This document shows, in pieces, positions 20,517 to 29,742 of a DNA stretch of 64,000 nucleotides. Origin of the DNA: an uncultured Flavobacteriales bacterium (GTDB lineage Bacteria > Bacteroidota > Bacteroidia > Flavobacteriales > JBLHRE01); NCBI GenBank assembly GCA_937139155.1, contig CAKZPI010000011.1, positions 110,391 through 174,390 of the forward strand, written 5' to 3'. The notes below the pieces were generated by a model. That model was given only the letters and a program-made list of their open reading frames with translations. It made no database searches and was not told where the DNA came from. Every line of letters begins with the position of its first letter. Within the stretch, counting starts at the first letter, position 1. The position numbers and the translations under genes were made by a program.

Positions 20517-22832
20517 ATGGCGAAAAATCTAGTCATCGTGGAGTCGCCGGCAAAGGCGAAAACCATTGAGAAATTTTTAGGGAAAGACTTCAAGGTGGTA
20601 TCATCTTACGGTCATATCAGGGACCTTTCAAGCAAGAATATGGGCATCGACATTGATCAGGGGTTTCAGCCTGATTATGTGGTATCGCCCGATAAGAAAG
20701 ACCTGGTAAAAAACTTAAAGAAAGACGTAAAATCATCAGAGACGGTTTGGTTAGCAACGGATGAGGACCGCGAAGGGGAAGCCATTGCCTGGCACCTAGC
20801 GGAAACTCTTAAACTAGATCCAGCGGAAACCAAGCGAATTGTCTTTCATGAGATTACTAAAACAGCCATTCAAAAGGCCATTGAGAGTCCAAGAACCATT
20901 GATCAACATCTCGTAAATGCCCAACAGGCACGAAGAGTTCTTGACCGCTTGGTTGGCTTTGAGGTTTCTCCGGTTCTTTGGAGAAAGGTGAAACAAGGCC
21001 TCTCTGCCGGAAGAGTGCAGTCTGTGGCCGTTCGACTTATTGTTGAGAGGGAACGTGAAATCCAAAACTTTACATCGAAGTCTACCTTCCGGGTAACTGC
21101 CGTGTTTACCACTGAAAAAGGTGAGCAGGTAAAGGCTGAATTGCCCAAAAGGTTCAATACAGAGGAAGAAGCTCAAGGGTTTTTAAAAGATTGCGCTGGA
21201 AAGATTTTTGAAATCTCAAATCTTGAGACCAAACCGGCTAAAAAATCTCCGGCTCCTCCTTTTACAACCTCTACCCTTCAACAGGAAGCTTCTAGAAAAC
21301 TGGGGTATTCTGTTTCTCAAACCATGATGCTGGCCCAAAGGCTCTATGAATCGGGTAAGATTACCTATATGCGTACTGATAGCTTGAACCTGAGCAAAGA
21401 TGCCATTCAAGCGGCAAAAGGGGCCATTGAAAAAAATTATGGAGGTGAATTTTCGCAACCAAGAACCTTTGCCACAAAGGCCAAAGGCGCTCAGGAAGCT
21501 CACGAAGCCATTCGTCCTACCAATCTCTTGCTTTCAGCTGCAGGTGATGACGCCCAACAAAAGAAATTATACGACCTAATCTGGAAACGGACCATCGCCT
21601 CCCAAATGGCGGATGCTAAGTTTGAACGTACCACGGTAACCATCGGTGCTGATGGGGTTGAACATAATTTCCAGGCGAAAGGGGAGGTGATTACCTTCGA
21701 AGGTTTCCTTAAGGTTTACCTTGAAAGCACCGACGATGACGAGGATCAGGAAGAGGCCAAAGATAGGCTTCCAGCCATGAAAACAGGCCAAAATCTAAAG
21801 GCTAAAGAAATCCTGGCCACCCAAAGATTTAGCAAGCATCCGCCGAGGTATACAGAGGCCTCCCTGGTTCGAAAGCTTGAAGAATTGGGCATTGGAAGAC
21901 CTTCTACCTATGCTCCAACCATTTCAACCATTCAGAAAAGGCAATACGTAACCAAGTCAGACCTTGAGGGAACCCTCCGTGACTTTAGAATATTAAGTCT
22001 AGTAGATAAGGAGGTTGAGTCTAGAACGGAACAAGAAAAAACCGGTTTCGATCGAAATAAACTGATCCCGACGGATATCGGGATGGTGGTGAATGATTTT
22101 CTTGTGGATCATTTCCAGCAAGTATTGGATTACCACTTCACCGCCAAGGTAGAAGAGGAGTTTGATAAGATTGCCGAAGGTCAACAAAAGTGGAACGCCA
22201 TGATTGAAGATTTTTATGGCGATTTCCATAAGAACGTTGAATCTGTGAAGGAGCATTCTGAGCGGGCCACCGGTGAACGCTTACTTGGAACAGACCCCAA
22301 AACCGGTAAGAATGTTTACGTCCGGATTGGAAGGTATGGTCCTATGGCTCAAATTGGTGAGGCTTCGGATGAAGAAAAACCACTTTTTGCCGGACTCACA
22401 AAGAACATGACCTTAGAATCGGCTACCCTAGAAGATGTCCTCGATCTATTTAAACTTCCAAGAGATTTGGGCGAGTTTGAAGATGCCATGGTTCAAGCAG
22501 GACGAGGCCGATTTGGTCCCTTTGTTAAGCATAAGAGTAAATTCGTTTCAATTGGGAAAAGAGACCCTCTTGAAATTGAACTGGATGAGGCTATTGAACT
22601 CATTGAAGCTAAGCGGAAGGCGGATGCCGAAAAATTCATTGCTAGTTTTGAAGGGGACCCTGAAATTCAAATTTTAAATGGAAGGTGGGGACCCTATATC
22701 AAGGTGGGTAGAAAAAACGTCAAAATCCCTAAGGATACAGACCCGAAATCGCTAAGCCGCGAGGATGCGGAAAAGTTGATTGAGGATGCCAAAAAGGCCC
22801 CGAAAAGGGCTCCACGGAAGAAGAAATCCTAG
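20517..22832 (+). CDS. topA: DNA topoisomerase I
   Basis: This 771-residue type IA topoisomerase relaxes negative supercoils. The N-terminal Toprim domain (NLVIVESPAKAKTIEKFLG, later DEDREGEAIAWH) and the active-site tyrosine in KITYMRTDS (Tyr284) are intact. The C-terminal part has topo-C repeats (FGPFVKHKSKFVSIGK, GRWGPYIKVGRKNVKIP) instead of zinc fingers and a basic tail (APKRAPRKKKS). It is divergent from miaB. The next gene starts 6 bases after its stop, so they are co-transcribed, and the T9SS genes follow. Confidence 0.98.
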   Translation: MAKNLVIVESPAKAKTIEKFLGKDFKVVSSYGHIRDLSSKNMGIDIDQGFQPDYVVSPDKKDLVKNLKKDVKSSETVWLATDEDREGEAIAWHLAETLKLDPAETKRIVFHEITKTAIQKAIESPRTIDQHLVNAQQARRVLDRLVGFEVSPVLWRKVKQGLSAGRVQSVAVRLIVEREREIQNFTSKSTFRVTAVFTTEKGEQVKAELPKRFNTEEEAQGFLKDCAGKIFEISNLETKPAKKSPAPPFTTSTLQQEASRKLGYSVSQTMMLAQRLYESGKITYMRTDSLNLSKDAIQAAKGAIEKNYGGEFSQPRTFATKAKGAQEAHEAIRPTNLLLSAAGDDAQQKKLYDLIWKRTIASQMADAKFERTTVTIGADGVEHNFQAKGEVITFEGFLKVYLESTDDDEDQEEAKDRLPAMKTGQNLKAKEILATQRFSKHPPRYTEASLVRKLEELGIGRPSTYAPTISTIQKRQYVTKSDLEGTLRDFRILSLVDKEVESRTEQEKTGFDRNKLIPTDIGMVVNDFLVDHFQQVLDYHFTAKVEEEFDKIAEGQQKWNAMIEDFYGDFHKNVESVKEHSERATGERLLGTDPKTGKNVYVRIGRYGPMAQIGEASDEEKPLFAGLTKNMTLESATLEDVLDLFKLPRDLGEFEDAMVQAGRGRFGPFVKHKSKFVSIGKRDPLEIELDEAIELIEAKRKADAEKFIASFEGDPEIQILNGRWGPYIKVGRKNVKIPKDTDPKSLSREDAEKLIEDAKKAPKRAPRKKKS

Positions 22833-22838
22833 GGGGTC

Positions 22839-23999
22839 ATGGAGAAATCTTGGTTTGCCCCCCTTCCAGATTCCCTTCTAGAATGGAAGGAAGAACTTTC
22901 CGATGAAACGCTTGGAGCAAGGCTGTCATTCCACTCAGAAGGCAGCTTTCCCAGCATAGAAGGAGTTAAAATTGCCCTGATTTCTGTTTCGGAGTACCGA
23001 GGAAGTCAACAAACTTTTGAATTTGACTTTACAGCATTCCGCAAAGAGCTTTATCAGCTTTGCCTTGGAAATTGGGATCTGGAAATTGTAGACCTGGGTA
23101 TGCTAAAGTCTGGAGCTGAGCTTTCTGATACCCATGCAGCCTTGTCGTCAAGCCTAAGCGATTTAATGAAAGAAGGGGTGATTCCAATTGTGATTGGAGG
23201 AAGCCACGACTTAAGCCTTCCGCTTTATTCAGCCTATCGAAAGCTTGAGCAGTCTGTGAATTTAGCCATGGTTGATGCTAAAATTGACCTCAAAAGACTT
23301 GACGACCGTCCGAGTTCAGATAATTTTCTTGCCCATATCCTTCTTGAGCAGCCCAACATCCTTTTTAATTACAGCCACATTGCCCATCAATCCTATTTCG
23401 TTCCAGACGATACAGAAGGGGTGCTTCAAAAAATGCATTTCGACTTTTTAAGGCTTGGAAGGTTAAGGGAAGATAGAACCCTGATTGAACCCATTTTAAG
23501 AGACGCCGATATTCTAAGTTTTGACGTAAAGTCAATACGAGGTCATGAAATGCCTGCCCAGGCAAAACCAGGTCCGAACGGATTGGCAGGAGATGAGGTC
23601 TGTGCAATTACCCGATACGCAGGAATAAGCGATAAACTCACCTCATTGGGCCTGTTTGAGTACCGACCTGATTTGGATGAAAGAAATTTAGGGGGGCAAT
23701 TGCTGGCTCAAATGATTTGGTATTTCATAGAAGGGGTGTCTTTGCGGAAAAATGATTTCCCTTTCGGGGATCGGTCCGATTATCAGAAATTTACAGTTGC
23801 CTTAGAGCAAGAAGACGACTTGGTTTTTTTCAAAAGTCCGAGAAGCGGAAGGTGGTGGATGGAGGTTCCCTTCCCTGATTCTGCTTCCAGTAAATTCAAG
23901 CGTCACTGCTTAGTACCATGTAATTACGAAGATTACGAGAGGGCCCTAACCGGTGAGGTTCCTGAGCGTTGGTGGCAGGCCCTACATAAGTTGATTTAG
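22839..23999 (+). CDS. Arginase/formiminoglutamase-fold protein with degenerate metal site
   Basis: This 386-residue protein keeps the ureohydrolase fold landmarks. GGSHD (120-124) is intact, but the DAHAD motif reads DAKID (146-150) and the D-x-D-x-x-D motif reads SFDVKSIR (227-234), so one His and two Asp ligands are replaced by Lys, Lys and Arg. The binuclear Mn site is therefore unlikely to form and the protein is probably not a working ureohydrolase, in contrast to the agmatinase at 1217. It also has an extra C-terminal region of about 100 residues (SPRSGRWWMEVPFPDS). It lies between topA and the T9SS core. Such proteins are annotated formimidoylglutamase in related genomes. A structural or regulatory role is possible but unproven. 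Confidence 0.8.
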   Translation: MEKSWFAPLPDSLLEWKEELSDETLGARLSFHSEGSFPSIEGVKIALISVSEYRGSQQTFEFDFTAFRKELYQLCLGNWDLEIVDLGMLKSGAELSDTHAALSSSLSDLMKEGVIPIVIGGSHDLSLPLYSAYRKLEQSVNLAMVDAKIDLKRLDDRPSSDNFLAHILLEQPNILFNYSHIAHQSYFVPDDTEGVLQKMHFDFLRLGRLREDRTLIEPILRDADILSFDVKSIRGHEMPAQAKPGPNGLAGDEVCAITRYAGISDKLTSLGLFEYRPDLDERNLGGQLLAQMIWYFIEGVSLRKNDFPFGDRSDYQKFTVALEQEDDLVFFKSPRSGRWWMEVPFPDSASSKFKRHCLVPCNYEDYERALTGEVPERWWQALHKLI

Positions 24000-24089
24000 A
24001 TCAATCTGACAAGGAAAAAAACTTAAATTCCTTTTTTCCCATCAAAATTCTTTACTTTTAAGCCCTAAAACTCGAATCAAATTAGGCCT

Positions 24090-25019
24090 ATGAAGCAAGT
24101 CGCTACCATCGCATGCTTATTTCTTGCCAGCTTTGCCTTTGGGCAGCAAGACATCCAGTTTACTCAGTATATGACCAATAAATTGTTGGTGAATCCGGGG
24201 TATGCAGGGATTGAAGGAGCAATGTGCGCCAATCTAATTGCACGGTCTCAATGGCGGGGATTTGATGGCGCACCAGAATCACAGAACTTTAACTTTCACA
24301 TGCCTGTTAAGGTATTGAAAGGTGGGGTTGGTTTGGCCATTTCCAATGATGTAATTGGTCGTGAACAGAATTTTAACTTAAGGCTTTCTTACTCTTATCA
24401 TAGAGATATAGGAACTGGACGCTTAGGCGTAGGTTTAGGCTTCGGTCTTTTGAATAAGTCGTTGAACGGTACAGACTGGACAGCTCCTGATGGTTCAAAT
24501 GGGTCTAATGATCCGTCCATTCCACAGGGCATTACAAGTCAAATGACCCCAGATTTAAATTTTGGGGCTTATTACAAAACGGATAGATGGTTTGCTTCTT
24601 TGGCATTAACCCATTTGGTTCCTTTTGAAGCGGAATTGGACGCGGGAACATCAATTCGTCAAAAACAACACCTTTACTTATTAGGAGGATATAATTTCGA
24701 GTTAAGCCCTGAATTGGAATTGAAACCCACAGTTTTGATTAAATCTGACCTGGCTTCCACTAGCTTTGATGTAAATGCTTTGGCAGTATACAATAAGAGG
24801 CTAGTTGGTGGAGTTAGTTATCGTGTACAAGATGCGGTTGCAGTTTTGGTTGGAATGACGGTAATTGACAATTTAAGGGTGATTTACTCCTATGATATCA
24901 CTACTTCACAGATTAATAACTACGGGAGCGGAAGCCACGAACTATCTCTAAGCTACTGCTTTACGATTGAAAGACCCCCTGCTCAACCCGAACGTTACAG
25001 AAACGTAAGATTTTTATAG
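24090..25019 (+). CDS. porP: Type IX secretion outer-membrane protein, PorP/SprF family
   Basis: This 309-residue outer-membrane protein has a signal peptide (QVATIACLFLASFAFGQQ) and the family opening DIQFTQYMTNKLLVNPGYAG, then alternating beta-strands of a barrel (VGLGFGLLNKSL, FGAYYKTDRWFASLALTHL, VGGVSYRVQDAVAVLVGM). PorP/SprF proteins work with the GldK-GldN machinery in T9SS export and attachment of secreted surface proteins. Its place directly before gldK matches the porP-K-L-M-N order known from Porphyromonas gingivalis. Confidence 0.93.
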   Translation: MKQVATIACLFLASFAFGQQDIQFTQYMTNKLLVNPGYAGIEGAMCANLIARSQWRGFDGAPESQNFNFHMPVKVLKGGVGLAISNDVIGREQNFNLRLSYSYHRDIGTGRLGVGLGFGLLNKSLNGTDWTAPDGSNGSNDPSIPQGITSQMTPDLNFGAYYKTDRWFASLALTHLVPFEAELDAGTSIRQKQHLYLLGGYNFELSPELELKPTVLIKSDLASTSFDVNALAVYNKRLVGGVSYRVQDAVAVLVGMTVIDNLRVIYSYDITTSQINNYGSGSHELSLSYCFTIERPPAQPERYRNVRFL

Positions 25020-25125
25020 ATTTGACGCTTTCTTAAATCCGAGGTTACGGAAGCAATATTTTGAACAGGAAGCTGTTAATTAAATATTGCACTGAGAAAC
25101 AAACAATTGCGCAAAAAGAGAGGCT

Positions 25126-26445
25126 ATGAAAAGAATAATCATTGTAGGCCTGGCGGCCCTTGCCTTCGTCGGCTGTAGCTCCGATAACGGAGAACTTGTC
25201 GGTGTACAAGACCGCAAAGCTTGGTATCCATCTGATCCATACGGTATGGTTTACATCCCCATGGGTACCTTTAATATGGGAACATCAGATCAAGATGTGC
25301 CTTATTCGTACAATGCACCATCTAAGACGGTGTCGTTGCCGGCATTCTATATGGATGATACGGAAATCACGAATAATGAATACCGCCAGTTTGTATACTG
25401 GGTTCGGGATTCAATCGCTCGTTATAAACTAGGGGATGCGGGTGTAGAAGGTTTTGAATTCATCGAAGAGGATGAATATGGGAACTTCCTAGACAATCCA
25501 CGTCTTAATTGGGAAAGCAAACTTCGCTGGGATACCCAGGATGAGGATTTCCAATTGATTATTGACGAGATGTTCTACCCAAGTGAGGATCGTTTCTTCG
25601 GACGGAAGCAAATTGATACCCGCTTGCTTATGTACACCTACCAGTGGATCGACAAGAAGGAGGCTGCTAAAAGGAAAAATCGTTACAACTACGATACTCA
25701 ATCTTATAATGGTGTAGAAGGTCGTTCTGACTTCATTCGTGAAGAAACCTTGAACGTTTATCCTGATACCCTAGCTTGGATCCATGACTTTGCATACTCA
25801 TACAATGAGCCAATGCACGATAGTTATTTCTCTCATCCTGCTTATGACGGTTACCCAGTAGTTGGTGTTAACTGGAATCAAGCGGTAGCATTCTGTGCCT
25901 GGAGAACTAAGTATAAGTCAGACTACCTAGCACAAAACGACCGTCCATTGGAAAATGAATTCCGTTTGCCAACTGAGGCTGAATGGGAGTATGCGGCTAG
26001 AGGTGGACATGATTTAAACCCATATCCATGGGGCGGACCATACATCCGTAACTCAAGAGGGTGTTTCCTCGGAAACTACAAGCCTATGCGTGGAAATTAC
26101 GTAGAGGATGGTGGTTACCAAACCGTGAAAGCTGATGCTTATTGGCCAAACGATTATGGCCTGTATTGTATGGCTGGTAATGTGGCTGAGTGGACCGTTA
26201 CATCTTTTGACCCACTATCGCATTATTTCTCGCATGACCTAGGTCCTGATTTCAAATACAATGCCGATGAAAATGACCCAGCTGGTTGGAAACGTAAAGT
26301 TATCCGCGGTGGCTCATGGAAGGATATAGGAATGTACTTACAAGTTCATACTCGGGACTATGAGTACCAAGATACTGCTAAGTCTTACATTGGTTTCCGT
26401 ACTGTGCAAACCTTCCTAGGACGTAGCAAGAAAGACTTCGAATAG
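25126..26445 (+). CDS. gldK: T9SS/gliding lipoprotein GldK (PorK)
   Basis: This 439-residue outer-membrane lipoprotein has a lipobox in LAFVGCSSDNG and a formylglycine-generating-enzyme-like (FGE-sulfatase) domain: MVYIPMGTFNMG near the start, then GYPVVGVNWNQAVAFCAWR, FRLPTEAEWEYAARGG, MAGNVAEW and the terminal VIRGGSWKD. With GldN it forms the periplasmic ring under the outer membrane. The domain is used structurally rather than catalytically in this family. It is the second gene of the T9SS cluster. Confidence 0.97.
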   Translation: MKRIIIVGLAALAFVGCSSDNGELVGVQDRKAWYPSDPYGMVYIPMGTFNMGTSDQDVPYSYNAPSKTVSLPAFYMDDTEITNNEYRQFVYWVRDSIARYKLGDAGVEGFEFIEEDEYGNFLDNPRLNWESKLRWDTQDEDFQLIIDEMFYPSEDRFFGRKQIDTRLLMYTYQWIDKKEAAKRKNRYNYDTQSYNGVEGRSDFIREETLNVYPDTLAWIHDFAYSYNEPMHDSYFSHPAYDGYPVVGVNWNQAVAFCAWRTKYKSDYLAQNDRPLENEFRLPTEAEWEYAARGGHDLNPYPWGGPYIRNSRGCFLGNYKPMRGNYVEDGGYQTVKADAYWPNDYGLYCMAGNVAEWTVTSFDPLSHYFSHDLGPDFKYNADENDPAGWKRKVIRGGSWKDIGMYLQVHTRDYEYQDTAKSYIGFRTVQTFLGRSKKDFE

Positions 26446-26520
26446 ACAGAAGACCGACACGCCACAAGTAACACTATCAGGTATTTAACAAAAACTTCAT
26501 TTTTTAACATTTAATCAATT

Positions 26521-27180
26521 ATGGCAATTAGCGTTAATTCAAAGGGTTGGAAGAATTTCATGGCCAAACTATATGGTTGGGGAGCTGCGATTGTGATTGT
26601 AGGGGCCTTGTTTAAGATTCAGCATTGGAAAGGTGCCGATCTTTTTCTAATTCTTGGTCTAGGTACAGAAGCCGTCATATTCTTCTTCTCTGCCTTTGAA
26701 AAGCCGCACGAAGAGGTAGACTGGAGTCTAGTTTACCCAGAGTTGGCAATGGGTAATCTCGAAGAAGACGATAGTCAAGAGAAATACGATAGCCGTGTTC
26801 AAGAACTTAATTCAATGATGGAAAAAGCAAAGATTGATGCTGACCTGATTGAAGGGCTTGGAAATGGTTTGAGAAACTTTGGAGACGCTGCTTCTCGCTT
26901 GAATGAAACCATCGATGCGGCCGCCGCAACTAAAGAATACGGTGTAGCTATTGAACAAGCTTCAAGAAAGATTGAGGCCATGAACGAATTGTTCGAAAGT
27001 CAATTGAACAATAGAACCATGCAAGACGAAGCTTCTCAGCGTTTGGTGCAAAACCTAAGCGCTTCGGTTGAAACTTCCGAAAAACTTTCGCATGAAATTG
27101 CAAATCTAGCTGACAATTTAGGGCAGCTGAACAACGTTTATGGTAATATGTTGTCTGCAATGAACCCGAACAGAGGTTAA
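26521..27180 (+). CDS. gldL: T9SS/gliding motor protein GldL (PorL)
   Basis: This 219-residue inner-membrane protein has two N-terminal membrane helices (LYGWGAAIVIVGALFKI and LFLILGLGTEAVIFFFSAF) and a long cytoplasmic coiled coil rich in A, E and N. GldL and GldM form the proton-motive-force-driven motor that energises T9SS export and gliding. The conserved glutamate of the second helix (GTEAVIF) is present, as expected for a proton-coupled motor. It sits between gldK and gldM on the same strand. Confidence 0.96.
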   Translation: MAISVNSKGWKNFMAKLYGWGAAIVIVGALFKIQHWKGADLFLILGLGTEAVIFFFSAFEKPHEEVDWSLVYPELAMGNLEEDDSQEKYDSRVQELNSMMEKAKIDADLIEGLGNGLRNFGDAASRLNETIDAAAATKEYGVAIEQASRKIEAMNELFESQLNNRTMQDEASQRLVQNLSASVETSEKLSHEIANLADNLGQLNNVYGNMLSAMNPNRG

Positions 27181-27217
27181 TTCAGCTCAATAATCTTTAA
27201 AAAGAAGCAATAAGAAT

Positions 27218-28798
27218 ATGGCTGGAGGAAAACAGACACCAAGGCAGAAGATGATTAACATGATGTATCTCGTGTTAACGGCCCTTCTTGCATTGAACGT
27301 GTCAAAAGAGATTTTAGAAGCATTTGCCATCATTGAGCAAGGTATGCAAAGAACCAATGAGAACTTCTCTGCTAAGAATGCTGGGATTTACTCGAAGTTC
27401 GACAATGCTTATGCGGAGCAACCTGAAAAGGTGAAGCCGTATATGGATGCTGCCTATAATGTGAAAGACCATGCAGATGATCTCTATGCTGAAATTTTTC
27501 AAATTAGAGATACCCTTATTTCCATCACCGGAGGTATGGATACCACCACAGGTTTCCCCAAAGGAATGGATAAACGGGAAAAACCCATGAACTACATGAT
27601 GGTTGACCCGAAAAATAAAGACGAAGCAGGAAATCCAATTGCTACTCAGCTTAAAATGAGTATCAATAATTATAGAACCTTCTTGCTTACGGTAATCGAC
27701 TCAAACAAAAACACCGCTCTTGCAGATCGTTTGCGGGTTACATTGAATACTGATGATCCTGAGAAAAAAGGTCCTACCAATGTGACTTGGGAGAATGAGC
27801 ACTTCATGAACCTCCCCTTAGCACCAATCATCACCTTCCTTACCAAAATGATGGGAGATGTGAGAAATGCTGAGTCAGATGTGGTAAGTTGGTTGGCTAG
27901 TCAAATTGGAGCTACTGACGTAAAAGTAAACAAGCTTGATGCTGTGGCCATTACCAATTCAAATTATGTGATTACAGGGGATAGTTTTAAAGCGGACATT
28001 TTTGTAGCTGCCTTTGATACCACTCAATCGCCTAAGGTTTATGTGTATGAAAGCTTTGATTCTGAGGGCAATGGAATTGGCGACCCGGTTCCTGTAGAAG
28101 TAGCTGATGGAAAAGGGATTTTCCGGAAGCGTACAGGTGCAACTGGTCAATTCACCCTTGGTGGGTATGTTGAAGTTGTTACCCCTTCAGGAGTTCAAAA
28201 TTTTGACTTTAAAACTGAGTACACGGTAGCCAAACCGTCTGCGGTGATTTCACCAACGGCACTTAATGTTCTTTATCGTGGACTTGAAAACCCGATTTCC
28301 ATTTCTGTACCAGGGGTAAAGCCTGAAAACATTCAAGCATCTTGCTCTGGTTGTACCCTAACGGGCTCAAACGGAAATTATGTGGCAACTGTTTCAGGAG
28401 GTAATAGAGCTACCATCTCAGTTAGAGATCGTGCTAGTGGACAAAACCTAGGTTCGCAAGAATTTAGATTGTTCCGTGTTCCTCCACCAGTGGCTAAAAT
28501 TAACAACAAAACACAAGGTCGAATCCCTAAGGCTTCTTTGGCCAATGCGCAAGGTATTGCTGCCATCATGGAAGACTTCTTGTTCGACGTAACGTATAGA
28601 GTAACTAAATTTACAGTGCGTGTTCCTGACGGTGAGTACACCCGTACCTTGGATGTTCGGGGCAACCGCTTCAATTCTGAAGTAAAGGCCCTTATCCAAA
28701 ATGCGAAAGCAGGTTCTGACGTTTCTTTTACCGGAATCGAGGCCCAAGGTCCTGATGGTAAAAAAGACTGTAACGCCATTGTATTCACATTGAATTAA
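27218..28798 (+). CDS. gldM: T9SS/gliding motor protein GldM (PorM)
   Basis: This 526-residue protein has one N-terminal membrane helix (MINMMYLVLTALLALNVSKEI). A large periplasmic part of several beta domains follows, ending in the GldM C-terminal domain (FRVPPPVAKINNKTQG ... FTGIEAQGPDGKKDCNAIVFTLN). It spans the periplasm from the GldL motor to the GldK/GldN ring and transmits motor movement. Length and order are typical, and gldN begins 7 bases after its stop. Confidence 0.97.
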   Translation: MAGGKQTPRQKMINMMYLVLTALLALNVSKEILEAFAIIEQGMQRTNENFSAKNAGIYSKFDNAYAEQPEKVKPYMDAAYNVKDHADDLYAEIFQIRDTLISITGGMDTTTGFPKGMDKREKPMNYMMVDPKNKDEAGNPIATQLKMSINNYRTFLLTVIDSNKNTALADRLRVTLNTDDPEKKGPTNVTWENEHFMNLPLAPIITFLTKMMGDVRNAESDVVSWLASQIGATDVKVNKLDAVAITNSNYVITGDSFKADIFVAAFDTTQSPKVYVYESFDSEGNGIGDPVPVEVADGKGIFRKRTGATGQFTLGGYVEVVTPSGVQNFDFKTEYTVAKPSAVISPTALNVLYRGLENPISISVPGVKPENIQASCSGCTLTGSNGNYVATVSGGNRATISVRDRASGQNLGSQEFRLFRVPPPVAKINNKTQGRIPKASLANAQGIAAIMEDFLFDVTYRVTKFTVRVPDGEYTRTLDVRGNRFNSEVKALIQNAKAGSDVSFTGIEAQGPDGKKDCNAIVFTLN

Positions 28799-28805
28799 GA
28801 GAGCT

Positions 28806-29669
28806 ATGAAATTGCGTAACATCTTAACCCTGGGTCTTCTGCTAAGCGGTACCGTGCTTATGGCACAAACCGTTCTAGACTATGATAAGTCGCCAAACGC
28901 GGAAGACAATAATACCTATATCGAGCACCATAACAAGGAAGCTCGTCCAATCCCTTACCCGCATTTGCGTGAAGCAGATGTTATGTGGACCAGAAGGTAT
29001 TGGAGGAAGATTGTTGCCAAGGAAAAAATGAACCTTCCTCTTTATTACCCTATACAGCCTACCCGTGATCGTGCCTCTTTGGCTACGGTACTTTTTCAGG
29101 CAGTGGTAGATGAAGGTACCATTACCGCTTATAGCGATGATGAGTTCTCAAGGGTATTGACTCCAAGAGAAGTAGGTAGAACCTTAATGAAGGTTGATAC
29201 CAATACTTTCCCTGATCTGGATGACCCAACCATTATGATTACCACCATCGATACCATTAATGTAGAGCCTGGCCAAATCGTTGAGTTCCTGCTTAAAGAA
29301 GATGTTTTCTTTGATAAGCAACGCTCTGTGATGGAATTCAGAATCCTAGGTATCTGCCCGGTAATTGAAAAGGAAATCCCTGAAACTGGTGAGATTATCA
29401 AAGAAAAGCTGTTCTGGGTTTGGTATCCTGAAGCGAGGAACGTTTTGGCGAATGCCGAGGCCTTCAATCGTTTTAATTCAGGAGAAAGAAGAACTTTTGA
29501 GCAGATTTTCCAAATGAGAATGTTCTCTAGTTATATTGTTCAAGAAGAGAATGTCTTTGACCGTGAAATCCGCGATTACAAGAAATTTTCTCCAATGGAA
29601 CAATTGCTAGAAGCCGAAAGGATCGAAAATGAAATCCGTTATTTCGAGCACGATCTTTGGGAATATTAA
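28806..29669 (+). CDS. gldN: T9SS/gliding periplasmic protein GldN (PorN)
   Basis: This 287-residue protein has a signal peptide (ILTLGLLLSGTVLMAQ). The family signature is the HLREADVMWTRRYWRKI segment followed by LPLYYPIQPTRDRASL, and the C-terminal half includes WVWYPEARNVLAN and FNRFNSGERRTFEQIF. GldN associates with GldK in the outer-membrane ring. It is the last gene of the cluster and is followed by a strong terminator. Confidence 0.97.
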   Translation: MKLRNILTLGLLLSGTVLMAQTVLDYDKSPNAEDNNTYIEHHNKEARPIPYPHLREADVMWTRRYWRKIVAKEKMNLPLYYPIQPTRDRASLATVLFQAVVDEGTITAYSDDEFSRVLTPREVGRTLMKVDTNTFPDLDDPTIMITTIDTINVEPGQIVEFLLKEDVFFDKQRSVMEFRILGICPVIEKEIPETGEIIKEKLFWVWYPEARNVLANAEAFNRFNSGERRTFEQIFQMRMFSSYIVQEENVFDREIRDYKKFSPMEQLLEAERIENEIRYFEHDLWEY

Positions 29670-29687
29670 TTCATAAATCATTCCGTA

Positions 29688-29726
29688 AAAAGGTTGCTCT
29701 GTGTATTCAGGGCAACCTTTTTTTTT
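29688..29726 (+). terminator. Rho-independent terminator of the T9SS operon
   Basis: AAAGGTTGC-TCTG, a 5-base loop and CAGG-GCAACCTTT make a long stem, followed by nine or more T residues, about 20 bases after the gldN stop. Confidence 0.93.
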
Positions 29727-29742
29727 GGTAGAATAATAGATT

